A DNA stretch of 64,000 nt from NCBI GenBank assembly GCA_009193035.1, contig SWDT01000419.1, forward strand, positions 124,001 through 188,000, read 5' to 3'. The notes beneath the pieces were generated by a model, which did not search any database, was not told where the DNA came from, and worked only from the letters and a program-made list of their open reading frames with translations. The translations under genes and the position numbers were made by a program. The DNA comes from Halicephalobus mephisto (taxonomy: Eukaryota > Nematoda > Chromadorea > Rhabditida > Panagrolaimidae). Shown one piece after another: positions 34,566 to 46,824 of this stretch; position 1 is the stretch's first letter; each line of letters opens with the position of its first letter.

Positions 34566-37500
34566 TGCACTATTTAATGAAATAAAAATAAATATTTAGA
34601 CTAAAACAGAATGAGATTATAATTGTTCCATCGAACAAAACGAACAGCGAGAGAAACCCGCGATCGGAGCGCAGCAATCGGGTTAGCGTTTTCAAGGTGA
34701 GATAATTTTTACCGTTAGCTTTACAACTGCAGAGTTACTTTGATCAATTATTGATAATTTCAAATTGCTTATTCCCTCAAAATTTTGCTCGAAATATAGA
34801 ACAGCTGCAAAAAAATCACTGCACATTTGAATGAGTTTCTTGATCTCCTGCAGCTGTCCAGGATATTATTCAATGTCAGCAATAGTTGATATAAAATAAA
34901 TAATGTACTTTTTGGTTTTAATATTTGTAAGAACATTACTCAATTTACTCCTTTGTTATGTTGAAGGAAAACCAGTGCAAATATACAATTCTTCAGCGTT
35001 AAAATTCTGAAATGCTTGTGTCAATAAACTGTTATTTCCTATTCGCTGTAAAAGCATAAAGTAAAAAAGTTTCTGCGTCATCCAACCTGAGAATCTACCC
35101 ACTGTTTAAAATGACCGTTAACCTTTGACATTTCCTCTCACGAAAAAAATTTAAAAAATTGTTTCCATTTATTTTCCAACGGAAAGGAAACAATTTGTCC
35201 TTGGATAACACGAACAGATGGACTTGGGAGACTGAAAATCCATGAGTACTGTAATTTCCATTCCAGAAAAAACCGGCGATCATGTACTTAACTCGTGCAT
35301 CTTGAAGTTTTCCCGAGCGATGAGTTGGCAATGTTCATCGTTCGTGGTGGTACGGGGTTCAATGCAATGTACGGAATGGTAATTTCGGCAAGTAGAACTG
35401 AAAGACGACGTGCAGTCTCCTTTTATGGTTTGTCGTGTGCCCCGATTGTTCTAGCGCGATATCCACCGATTTTGATGATTCCTTTCATTTCGTTGGGCAT
35501 TCGCGCAGCGCTCGTGCGTGTGTGTGCTTGGATCGAAGGCCACCCAACGGAAGACCAAACATGGCTAAACAGACAAGCAAGACATAGATTGTCCATCCAT
35601 TTCTGTGAGTTCAGCTACCAAAGTCATTGCCACTGCCTAACGAATGTTCCATCCGTCCATAATATGTTTAGACGAACAATATCACCCAAGTTTATACAAA
35701 TGACTCCATTATTTGTTGACCGATACCATAAGAGGCGGTAATAGTCACACATTTGTTCTATTTGTTTTATTTCCGATGTTTTTTAACTAAAAATGGTTGA
35801 ATATCCTCTGACCTCATTTTTCTTCTTAATCTAAATTTCTTCCTACCTTGTTTATTCTTTTATTTTTTATTTGAGATGTTTATTTTTACACTGCATTTCA
35901 GAATTCACGTCGTTTTTAGAATTTTTTATTTTTTCCGAAACATACAGTATGATGATTTTTTGTTATGGAGATCAGAAACCTACGTTGATATATTTGAGGA
36001 GAATAATTTTGGACATTTTTTATTTAAATGTCATTTTTATTGAATACCTCTGAAAGGTCATTTTTGAATAGAAACCAAAGTGACTTTTACCCGCCAAAGC
36101 TACTTATTTTTTGGACTATATTCTTCGTTCGGCAATCTTATATTTTTGAAAATCTTCATGGATTTAACTGAGGAAACAAAATTTGCATTTTCTCTACACA
36201 GCAGCCCGAAATTGTATTCTCATTGGAATCGTTTCGACAGATAAAAACGGACTCTTGTTGTGTGGGATCCAATCAATGAAATTTGTGTATTTAACTTCTA
36301 GAAATTTTAACGATTATATAATCAAAATTGATTCACGTGTCCATCGGTTGTTCTATCATTATGACTTATCAAATATGGCTGTGTTTGTATCCGTCATCAA
36401 CTCGTTGCGCGATTCTCTGTTGGTCGATTTTTGTTGGACCATTTTTCATTTCCTGCTTTTGTTTACATCCTGTGGGATATTTATCGGAAAAATCAAAAAT
36501 TGTCTATTCATCGTTTTTCCCTAAAAATATTTTATTTATCAGTTGAAAGATAACGACCACCCTGAATTTTTTATTTTCTCCAAGTGTATTTCTATTGAAT
36601 TTGTTGTTTTTACAGTTTTTTTTGTTATTGATTTTTATTTGATGTCATTTCTCTTTTGAATTGATTTTTTAATTTAAAATCTGATTAATCATCATTATAT
36701 ATAGATTTTGAAATTTTTACCCTTTGAACTTTAAGTTATCACCTGATGGACAGTTTTGACTCTTCTTTTACAATGTGTCATTCAATGGTCCAGCAATTTC
36801 CACTCTATTCTTGAAAACAACTTCTTTCATTAGAAACAATTTCCAAAAATTTCTATTTTTTGTAGATTTTTTATTTTGAGCGAGTTTTTGGATCCAGAGT
36901 TCTCAGTTCACGTTGATCTCCCGTTTTTGTGGATTATTCTGCTTTATTCACTTGCTTTGTCTTTTCGGACAGTCCCGTTTTGATTTGTTCTCCAGCTTTA
37001 GATGAATTGTTATGTTGTTCCAGATGCTCCGATTCATCCACAGAGTGTAAAAAGCTTTGAATTGCTTTAGGCGTTTCTGATTGGACTTGTATTTCGACCT
37101 TTCTTTGATTCCTTATATTCTGCTTAACTAGCACTTTCGGAGCGATATCAAACATCATTACAGATACCTTGCAGTTCGACAGGGTGGCAAGCGTATTAAC
37201 TCTGGTCGACGTTGAGGCCTGTGTGGTTTGAAATTGGCCGTCGAAAGAAAGAGGAAAACACGTTTTTCCTTTGCCGTCTCGATGGATTGAAAAATAGTTT
37301 TTATTCTTTTCTTCTCGTTTCGAAAAACAACAAAGTTGTTTTTTGTGTGAAAGGAAATTTCTCATTTTGGTTAAAAAATGCGAAGCTTTACTTGTTTTCC
37401 GGATGAATATATCAGTTCTTTCCCGTGTGATTCAGAAAACATTCATTTTTATTCTGCATCCCGTTCTCTGAATTCATTTTACTTTCTCCGATAAAAAACA

Positions 37501-40500
37501 ATTGTTGATTATTCATTTGTCGGAGACATTTTTGACAAAAATCTATTGTTTTAGAAACAATTGGTGTTTCGTTTCTTTTCTGATTCACCAATACTAGAAT
37601 TCTATCGGAATTTCTAGAATTATTCGAGATCTAGTAAGTTTTAAAACGGAAAATTTTCGAAATTCAGTAGAAAGTTCTGAAACTTGTTAGAACACAGACG
37701 TTTATAGAGTTTTCGAAAATCCCAGAAGGTTCTGTAGTCTCCTAGAATCCAACAGAAGCTTCTGTAGTCTCCTAGAATCCAATAGAAGCTTCCACAGCAC
37801 TCAAAAATTTCTCAGAAAATTAGTTTCTAAAATCTTGCAAGAATTTTTACAACCATCTAAGATTAAAATTTCTTAAATTTCCTAGAAAATTAATAAATTC
37901 ACATTGAAAAATTTAATATCGAATTCTATTTTGTATTTATAATATTGTTTTTTTGTACTAACTGACGTTTTTTAAAACAAGTCAAGAACAACTTCTTCAG
38001 CAAATACACTGTTTATTTGCAGAATCAAAGCAACTCTGATCCATGCAGTTGTTTAAAGTCACTTTTTACATTTGCAGGGCTGAAACTTTCCGGTTTAACT
38101 AATAGCTATAACTTTTTCTCCGAAAGCTTTCTTTTCCAGGACTCGTTTAATTTTTGTTTTTGCCAGGTCCCTGATCCTCATTCAAAGGGATTTGCCAGTC
38201 CTTATAACAAAAATCGATCAACAAGCAGTCTAAAAAGTATCTGTTGATCTATGTATTTTGCGTCAAAAAATGTCTGATGTCTTTGTGTTCTTTCCGAAAC
38301 CAAAGACTATTTTTTATGAATTTATTTTAGAAGGGAAAAAATGGCTGACAAGTCTGAAGACCAATATATAGTTGCCTGAAGCCCCTCTAGTTTGGAGTCT
38401 TATTTTTTCGATGAATTTCAATTTGACTTCTTTGTTGAGTCCTCAACTTTGTTTCAGAGGAACCAGTAAGAACAGTGGTCCTTTAGGCTTTTCCCATTAC
38501 TTTCGTGTTGTTTAGTTGCTGCTTTTCCAGGTGGCAAGTCTTAAATTCTCTTCTTCAAACATCTAAAAAATTCTTCAATGAATTTTTCTTCATGTAAAAT
38601 AAAATCTAAAGCTCTTACTAGATCTAGAACGACTTTTTACGTGGTTTTTTTGCCATATTTGGATAACTAGTTTTCAAGTTTTCTATTCCTTGGCCGTGAA
38701 CTAGAATATCGGTGAATCGCAAGCTGGAAATTTTGATTCATGGTCGCACATTTGTTCTTCTGTACATTCGCGGAGGGACTGAATTGACGGGTTCGTCGAC
38801 TACAGACTCACATGTTCTATTTTTCTCACTAATTTGATTTCTGCCCTCAGCTCCAAACCTTGATTATTTTATCCAGTTAAGTACTGTATTTTAAAGGTTT
38901 TGTAATTATGTCATTTTGATTCCGGTTATTTAATTAAAACACGTATTTAATTAATTTTTTTCTAAAAATATTCAAAAACGATAAAATTCAATTCTTGGAA
39001 ATATTGAAATCAGTTCTAAAAGTACTGAACGTTATGAATTTGGGAAAATTATGTGCTTCGATCAAATTCTTCATAAATGCTAAATTGCAATTTTTGTCGA
39101 TATTTGTTTCCACTTTGAAATAAGACTGGGACCATGTCGAACGAATATAAAACTGCGGGAATGGTCAAAGCACATCTCTTATTCAAATTCTGTACTTCGT
39201 CTAAACATTTATCGTCGAATTCTATTCGTTCAGCGGCACGCGGCCAGTTTTGAAGTGAAATGTTGCGGGAAAGACAGAAGGCTTTGCTTTCCCGACAACC
39301 TCCGGCTATTTCCCCTGTTTTGTTTGTGCTTCGGTCATTTTCTAAAGAAGCATGCCGCTTCATGTCTCTTCCTGAAATTTGGACTGAAACAAGATTTGCT
39401 TTTTTTACTTTTAGTACGTCTATGGATCCTTGGCAACCTGAAATTCCTTGTTCTTGGAGGTGTTACTCGTTGGATTCCAGGCAGTCAGTCAATAGTTTGA
39501 ACATGGTTGTGGAAAGCTTGGCATTGATAAAAGAGTTTCCGGAAAAGTCATTTTTCTTGGGACTAGCTGTTTTTTTCGGTTTCCGGACTAAAAAGGAAAA
39601 TTCAAATACTTTATGTCTTGCTTTATTTTCGTTCAGTAATTGGTTTGTATCGTTTTTTAAAATTAACGGACTTTACTTGAATATCGAACCAATCGTTGCC
39701 TGGAACTCATCCATCAAATGCCGTCACAGCATTTCAAACTGATAAATATACTAAGGGTGTATTTTAAAAGATAACTACCTGCACTCACATATCTAGAATA
39801 TTGTTTGGTTTTTCGGTTCTCATGGCATTCTAAGGTTTCATGGTCGTTGTGCCATAGGCACCTGTCTAAAAACCGTCGCTTTGTTACTCACTGGAGAAAT
39901 TTACGGAACTGGCATAATGCTTTATTTTTCTGTTAAAAGTATCGTTTTTCCAATTTTCAAACAAGAGGCGTGGTGATCCAATGGTTTAAGCAACTCCAAA
40001 CAATCCCATTATCGCGATTTTTTATTATTTTTTTTAGTTAAACTACACAGCAGAATCTTGCAGATAGTTGAAACAAAAGTCTTAAGAAAAGCCACGCATA
40101 AAATCACGGAAAGAACTTGAAAAAATATTCTCTTTCACGTCCGTCAAACGCGCGTAAATGTGTGTTATCTAAAAGTAAGGGAAAATTCAACGAGCGATCC
40201 AGGAAGGCGGACTGAGGATGATCCTCCGCCTCGTTGTTTGTCTTGTTGAAATTTTGCTTGCTGGATAGGCCATGTTGCCGAATAGATCCTTTGTTATTAT
40301 TTTCAAGATATCTCGTTTGTCTATCATCAATAACTGAAGATCGAAAAAGATGAATTTGACCTTGTTTCAATAATTGTAGATTTTGATAATTATTCTGTTT
40401 TCCGTAATAATTTGACTTAATTGAATTAATTAAATCTCCGAAAAAATGTGTTTTTATCCAAGTCTGATTTACCTTGAGATTTGGATGAGCCTATCTTGTG

Positions 40501-41539
40501 CCCTCAAAACGACTCTTGACCTTGAAGGTCGACTTGGCTCATGTTTGTTTGAGACTTCCTCTCTCGCTCCCTGTTCAAAACGTTTCATTATTGTTTTAGA
40601 AAATTTACCGATTTCCGAAAAAGGCAAATTTCAATTATTCTATTTTAAAACATTTTCTATTTTTAGTTTATGCGATTATATTTCTTTTAAATAAAACATC
40701 AATTTAAAAAATTTAAATTTTGATCTTTTTGATCCCATATAATATTTCTTACTTTAATTCAGAATGCGAATATCACTTTTTTCAATTTAAAACTTACTAA
40801 TTTAAAAAAAATTAAATTTAAATTTCTCTTTTTAGTTTATAAAATTTTTTCATATCTTTCTCGTTTAAAAAAGATAAATTTCGATTTTTTATGATAAAAT
40901 ATTTCCTTTTTTGGTTTGTGAAATATAAGTATTGTCTTCCTTAAGATTAATGGATTTGTGTGTTCCTGATCGAAGGAAACTGTTTTTATTTTTACTTTTT
41001 TATAAATATACTTCTTCCGAAACGACGGAAATGCTAACCGAATTGCATTTGGGCATTCTCTAACAGTCCGTAGTGCCCCAGTCTACGACCATAAGCACTG
41101 CTCTATTCCTCCTGCGAAAGACTTCTCGTGACAAGTGTCGTCGTTGACGGCGATGGCGTAGGAGAGTGCCGTTTGCTGGGAAAACACCACATGCAATTAC
41201 TTCTTGAATTACCCAAATTGGAATATATTATTTCATCTTCTCACCTGGATCCATGGGATATCTCAGTTCTCCATTAGTCATGATCGACCAGAAATGAAGT
41301 ATTCTCCAAAGACTTTTGTTATCTGATTGTGTTTTTGCGCGATTTGTCATGTGGATTGTTGTCGGATAAGAACCGGGTATTCAGAATCGCTTCTTCGATT
41401 TCAGTTTTATACATTTTGTCTATATTGCCGTCATTGCTCCTGAATTCCTTATAATCTTATGTTTTTCGTGCGTGTATTGATGAGTCACTTTATTTTAATC
41501 TCCACTTATTAATGCTTTTCAGTCATCCTCCGTAACATC
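34566..41539. other. Seven-kilobase non-coding region upstream of ncl-1
   Basis: No gene could be supported. Near 34640-34690 is a GC-richer promoter-like patch for the LOTUS-Tudor gene. 35290-35740 is GC-richer and open in one plus frame for 148 codons, and 36934-37365 (-) and 39260-39742 (+) are open for 143 and 160 codons; none shows homology or convincing splice context. 41030-41200 is a GC-rich block that may be the ncl-1 promoter or first 5' UTR exon. The remainder is AT-rich with 30-bp-period repeats at 37590-37900. Confidence 0.4.
37590..37900. repeat. 30-bp-period repeat with two near-identical units
   Basis: Units at 37730-37759 and 37760-37789 differ at one position: TTCTGTAGTCTCCTAGAATC followed by CAACAGAAGC or CAATAGAAGC. 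Neighbouring units on both sides are more diverged. This is the cleanest example of the TAGAATCC family in the window, suggesting recent unit duplication. Confidence 0.65.
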
Positions 41540-44500
41540 ATGGACTCAACTGCACTGCTTTGGAACTTTGGTGGGTTTTTTAAATTGATTCGTCCGTTGA
41601 TGTAAAGATTGTCTGTAAAAGTCGATTCTGACTTTTATTCGTTATCGAACTTCATCTATATTTCTGTTGACCTCATTTGCTGAGCTGTCAACATTTCATG
41701 ACTTCAAATACTGGGAGTTTTATTTTGTGAATTTTACATGGAGCAAATGACAAAATCCTATCAAGATTGTTTTCCGGGGAAAGTGATTAATATTTTAATC
41801 AATTGTATAAATTAAAAACCACACTTATGTATGGATGACTCGTGGGAAGAAATTTGACTCATCGATTGTAAATTGCTTTTCCTTTCTCGTAACAACCATG
41901 CAATTTTTTAAAAGTATTACAGTTAAACAAGAAATATGTAATTTTTATTAATTTTAAACCCGCAGATAGAGCAAAGTTAGTGGGAGTAGGAAGGTAGTAA
42001 TGCTGCCAATTTGCTACCAGAATTAGCTTCCTCTTATTTCATCACAGGCCGAGGAACTTCTAGGTAGTTCTAAAATTCCTTCCAAGACACTTTTATAAAA
42101 ACTTTTATCTCTCATTTTTATGAATGTGTCTTTCGAATTCGAACTTGTATCATAACTAATAGCAACAGTTTTATTCATTGTTTTAATAGAATTTCAAATG
42201 ACTAGTTTATAGTCATATTTAAAACATACGTCAACAATGTTTGGCAAAAGTGTCTTGTGGACTTTTGGTTGCAGTTCGGTTTCTGCCTTACATTCCATCA
42301 AGTGTAGAAACATGGGATTCCGAGAACGTTGTTTCTCGTTATCCAAAAGTGCGGCCAGCTTAGGCAAGTCCGATGAGTCTTTCTTCCACCCGGTCACACG
42401 CTTTCTTGCCGTCCTACTTTCGCGTTTGTTGGTCAATGTCCTTTTTTGACGAAGGCAGGCGTAAATACTGCTTCATTCAAGACAGAACTACGCAGGACGT
42501 TTTTTGTTGAGATGTCTCTTTTAAAACGTCATATTTCACCTCGAAAAACTCTATACTCTGTTTTACCTAAATTCAAAGTCAGAATTTGAGGTCAAAATTT
42601 GAATTTTTCGTGTTAAATCATGATTTAGGGTTTTTCTTCTTTAAAAAAATTGACTTTAAATAATTCAGTTTTTTCGGAAATCAACTAAAAAAGTAATTGA
42701 CATCAATCAATATATGCTTTCGAAATCTTTTAAATCATAAGTAGTAAGTAAAGTAAAAAAGAGGAGTTTCTAAAAGTAAAATTGGAAAAAATGCTAAATT
42801 CTTCCAAAGTTCTTTTGAGAAACAAGGAGCTAGCGGATTTTGGGTCTTAACGCGAAAACTTTAAATCTCGAGTTCGAACTGTGGACGCTCATTTTAATGA
42901 AGTGAAGCGCGGGAAACCACGTGATCCTATTCAGTGGTTTATTTATTTATTTTTAGTTAATTTGGAGTCATTTTCGTGGCCTTTAGTGATGATGATTAGT
43001 TACGTGCCCTTTCTGCGGTGGTTTTTCAACATTTCTTCCAAGACGGCAAACACATGATTGTTTATCTTGTGTTTTGTTCATTGTCGAGCACTTCGAAAGT
43101 ATAGATCTGGAGTGATCAGAATTTAGTTTCGACTGGATTGGCCTAATCCGGTTTCTCACTCACGTGCTTAGACCCTTAATCCCCTTACGCCATTGCACTT
43201 ATCAAAGTCGTCATCCGCTAAGCCTCAATTAGGGAATCCGTCCGGTTCAGGATTTCTGTTAAATTGTTTTCCTGGATTGACTACTCGTCCGGCGAGATCT
43301 TCACCCCCTACAGAGCTTTTGAATTACTTTTCGTAAAACAAATTTCCTTTCTTTTCAGAACTTTTCTGTAGAATAGTTTTTTTCTTGAACCTTGTCTTAA
43401 CGACAAGTGGCTATTTCTGCTAGTGGTTGGTGTAAGCAGCTGGCGAATAATTTTTTATATGGATGTTGTTCTTTTTTGTCTTTCGTGCGTCATAGGGGGG
43501 AAGCATGCTGATTGAGAAAGACCACAAAAACGAGACAGGCAAAGTGACAAGCATTGAAACACTTGCGAACCCGCTCGAAGCTAACTTCGATCCCTAGGAC
43601 TGCTTACATATCGGCTTTCGGTATGGCTTTAGGCCGCCTACGACGGACACATTGATCGTGGGGCGAACAATGGTCCTGCACTTTCGGCTTATTCAATTGG
43701 TCCGTCGGGTTTGTGCATTTCAAAGATAGATTCAATGCTTTCTTTTCACTGTTCGGCTGAGTAAGTATACACACAATGGACGGAACGGGTGCATATACGA
43801 CGCAAGGAGCGCGGACCTACGGAGTATCCCCACCCGATCATACCGCAAAAAGCAAACTTTGGCCTTTGTTGCCCTAAAATGAATCAATTTTAACGTCTTT
43901 TTGCTAGTTGATGGCATATTTCCCCAGATAATTTCGTTATATTTATTGATTTGGTGTTTCAGATGACAAGATGGGTGAGCAAGATCTGGATTATTGCACG
44001 GGAACCGTTGTCTCTGAAGGTGACATCTCAAAGATTTTCTCCTCAATGGCTCGACCTGTGCTCCACACTAATACAGGTAGGTTCTTTGTGCAGTTTATGA
44101 GGTGTTCATATATGGTTTTTGCGTTTGGGCTTATTTTGATTTTGGGAATTTTAGGTAACCAAGGTCAAATTGCTCCTGGCTCGTATGGCCTTGCCCCTAC
44201 TCCTCCACCAAAAGAGCAGGAAATAAAGTGCCCAATGTGTCTACAGGACTTTTCTTCGCCTAAGGTTCTTGCCTGCTTTCATTCTTTCTGCAAGAAGTGC
44301 ATTCAGCAGCGATTGACCCACAGCGACTACGTCATCTGCCCCGTGTGCAACACTCAGACCCTGTTGACTCCCCAACTTGGTGTTGATGGACTCCTGAACG
44401 ACTACGGGCTTGAGAATATCTGCAACAGTCGTCTCCACAACGGGACAGCTAACGTAAGTACTGACGAGGACAGTCCTAAGGGTTCTTCTGGAACTCCCAC

Positions 44501-46824
44501 GGAAGACAAAGGACTCATCTTCGGGTCTCCTAGTAGTACCTCGTCTACTCCCCCTCGTTCCGGCTCGCCTGGGACTGATTCGGTTTGTTTATTTGTTATC
44601 TAAGACAAAGGTTATAATATTGTGTTTATAGGGACTAAACAATAACGTCTCATGTGTCAGCTGCACAACTGGGGAGCGTGTTGTGGCTTGTTGCCGCAAT
44701 TGTGGATTTCTCTGTACCAATTGTCAGTACGCTCATCAGACAATGCATTGTTTCGAAGGTCATAAGCTGATCCCAGTCCCTTCCAATCGTGGGGAGCATT
44801 CTAGCAGTGAAAGTTCAAACTCTTCTTTCAATTCTAAGCCAGGAGCCCATTGTCTTGAACATCGATCCCAGCCACTCCGTTACTTTTGCTTGACCTGCAA
44901 CCTTGCTATCTGTGAAGAGTGCACTATTGTTGATCATACTCAGCCGACTCACGAAATTGAGTCGATTGAAGTCATTGCTGATCAGCAAGTTCAAAGAATG
45001 GAAATGATGGTCAATGAAGCAGCGAAGAAACAACAGGAAGTCCACGAGAGTTTCCTAATCATCGATAGCACTCAAAATCACCTCCACTTAAGTCATCAAA
45101 AGGCCATGGGGACAATCCGCAATACTTGTGACATGCTTATTGCCATGGTTGGAGAAATGCGTGATATGATGATCAAGAACATCGACACCAAATTCGGATT
45201 AAAGCAGTTGCAGTTGACTGCAATGGACAAGGAAGTCCAGAAGTTGGCCAAGAAGATGTCTCAGATGATTGAGTTCACTCGTCGCTTGCTCAACTATTCG
45301 TCTCCGACAGAGATAATGGTGTTTAAGCCTTTGATTGATTCTCGCATTGAGAGCTTCCTCAAGTTCAACATCGATGTAGAGAACATCGTCAAAACTGCTG
45401 TAAATGGAGTCGAACTACAGCCGATTCCTCAGGATACTTGTCGGGCCATTCTGACCGATTTGTTCTCTCGTACTGGAGCTGACCTCTCCATTCCTCCAAA
45501 TAATATGAACGATGGCTTACCTTTGAGTTCTAGTTTGCCACATTCTAATGGAGTCTGTCCCCCAATGGGACGATCCTCCTCTCGTCAGAATATGGGATCT
45601 CCGACGGCTCCAGGAAGCTACGATATCGCCAGCTACGTTTCTCAGCCCATGGGTGGAGTCGCTAATTCCCCGGCTTCGATGCTGGGAACTAGTGCTCCAG
45701 CTGGCGGGTTGTCTGAAGCTAGCAATGTTATGTTCGACAAGGTCTGGAACATGGAAGACAGCATGAGCAATCTTACCCTCGGCGGTGATATGGACAATCA
45801 GCTCTCCCAGTCGTTGCCTTATCAGCTGTATCCGCCGAGATCTCAAATCAAGCGTCAGAAGATGATTTACTACTGTAAGTTCGGGGAGTTCGGTGTCATC
45901 GAGGGACAATTCACTGAACCTTCTGGAGTCGCTGTCAACGCTCAGAACGACATCATTGTGGCTGATACCAACAATCATCGGATTCAAGTGTTCGACAAAG
46001 AAGGGAGATTCAAGTTCCAATTCGGGGAATGTGGGAAACGAGATGGACAGCTTCTTTACCCCAATCGGTGAGTTCTTCAGCAAGAATCTGGTTTAATTGG
46101 CCGACTTTAGTGTTGCTGTCAACCGTGTTACTGGAGATTACATTGTCACTGAGAGATCTCCTACTCATCAGATTCAAATCTTCAACCAATACGGTCAATT
46201 CATGCGTAAATTCGGTGCCAACATTCTTCAGCATCCACGAGGCCTCTGCGTCGACAGTCAAGGTCGTATCATCGTCGTCGAGTGCAAGGTAGCGAAGGAG
46301 GTCTGAATGTTGTTTACTGACGATTGTTTTCAGGTCATGCGTGTGATCATCTTTGATTCTTATGGCAATGTGTTGAACAAATTCAGTTGCTCTCGTTACC
46401 TTGAGTTCCCGAATGGGGTCTGTGCCACTCCGAACAACGAGATCTTGATCAGTGACAACCGAGCTCACTGCATTAAGGTCTTCAGCTACGAAGGTCAATA
46501 CCTTCGTCAGATTGGAGGTGAAGGTGTCACCAACTACCCCATCGGTGTCGGTATCAACAGCCACAATGAAGTCGTTGTCGCTGACAATCACAATAACTTC
46601 AATCTCACCATTTTTGACCAGGTTTGTGATATATGAGTTTTGCTGGGACGTGATTGAATCTTTTTCAGAAGGGTAATATGCTGAATGCCCTCGAAAGCAA
46701 GGTCAAGCACGCCCAGTGCTTCGACATGGCTCTCGTAGATGATGGTTCTGTGGTCCTTGCCAGCAAGGACTACCGTCTCTATTTGTATCGTTACGGAACC
46801 CCCTCCACTAACATGCTGCAGTAA
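41540..46824 (+). CDS. ncl-1: TRIM-NHL protein, NCL-1/Brat orthologue
   Basis: Seven exons, 876 residues: 41540..41570, 43963..44076, 44155..44582, 44632..46067, 46111..46288, 46334..46621 and 46669..46824. A RING-type finger (CPMCLQDFSSPKVLACFHSF, then CKKC and CPVC, about 74-118) is followed by two B-boxes (VACCRNCGFLCTNCQYAHQT near 200-240; HCLEHRSQPLRYFCLTC near 260-300), a coiled coil (about 300-420), a Ser/Pro/Gly-rich linker and a six-bladed NHL propeller (from KFGEFGVIEGQFTEPSGVAV, with DTNNHRIQVFDKEGRFKFQF, to VVLASKDYRLYLYRYG). NCL-1/Brat proteins repress rRNA synthesis and nucleolar size and bind mRNAs through the NHL face. The 10-residue first coding exon (MDSTALLWNF) is separated by a 2.4-kb intron; a TGCTTTTCAG acceptor ends at 41522, 17 nt before the ATG. 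Length is close to C. elegans NCL-1 (851). Confidence 0.94.

Noticed and set aside
35295..35741. 148-codon plus-strand ORF in a GC-richer patch
   Set aside because: It opens at a GTG, shows no recognisable domain or splice context, and a few ORFs of this length are expected by chance in six frames over 64 kb.
36934..37365. 143-codon minus-strand ORF with an ATG
   Set aside because: No homology, isolated, no clear flanking exons; length is within chance expectation. Kept only as a remark in the region entry.
39260..39742. 160-codon plus-strand ORF, longest in the ncl-1 upstream region
   Set aside because: Composition is Phe/Leu/Ser-rich in the manner of translated T-rich DNA; no domain recognised, and a competing ORF overlaps on the other strand.
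39967..40020. Possible tRNA start (GTGGTGATCCAATGGTTTAA)
   Set aside because: D-arm-like beginning only; no B box or acceptor stem follows.
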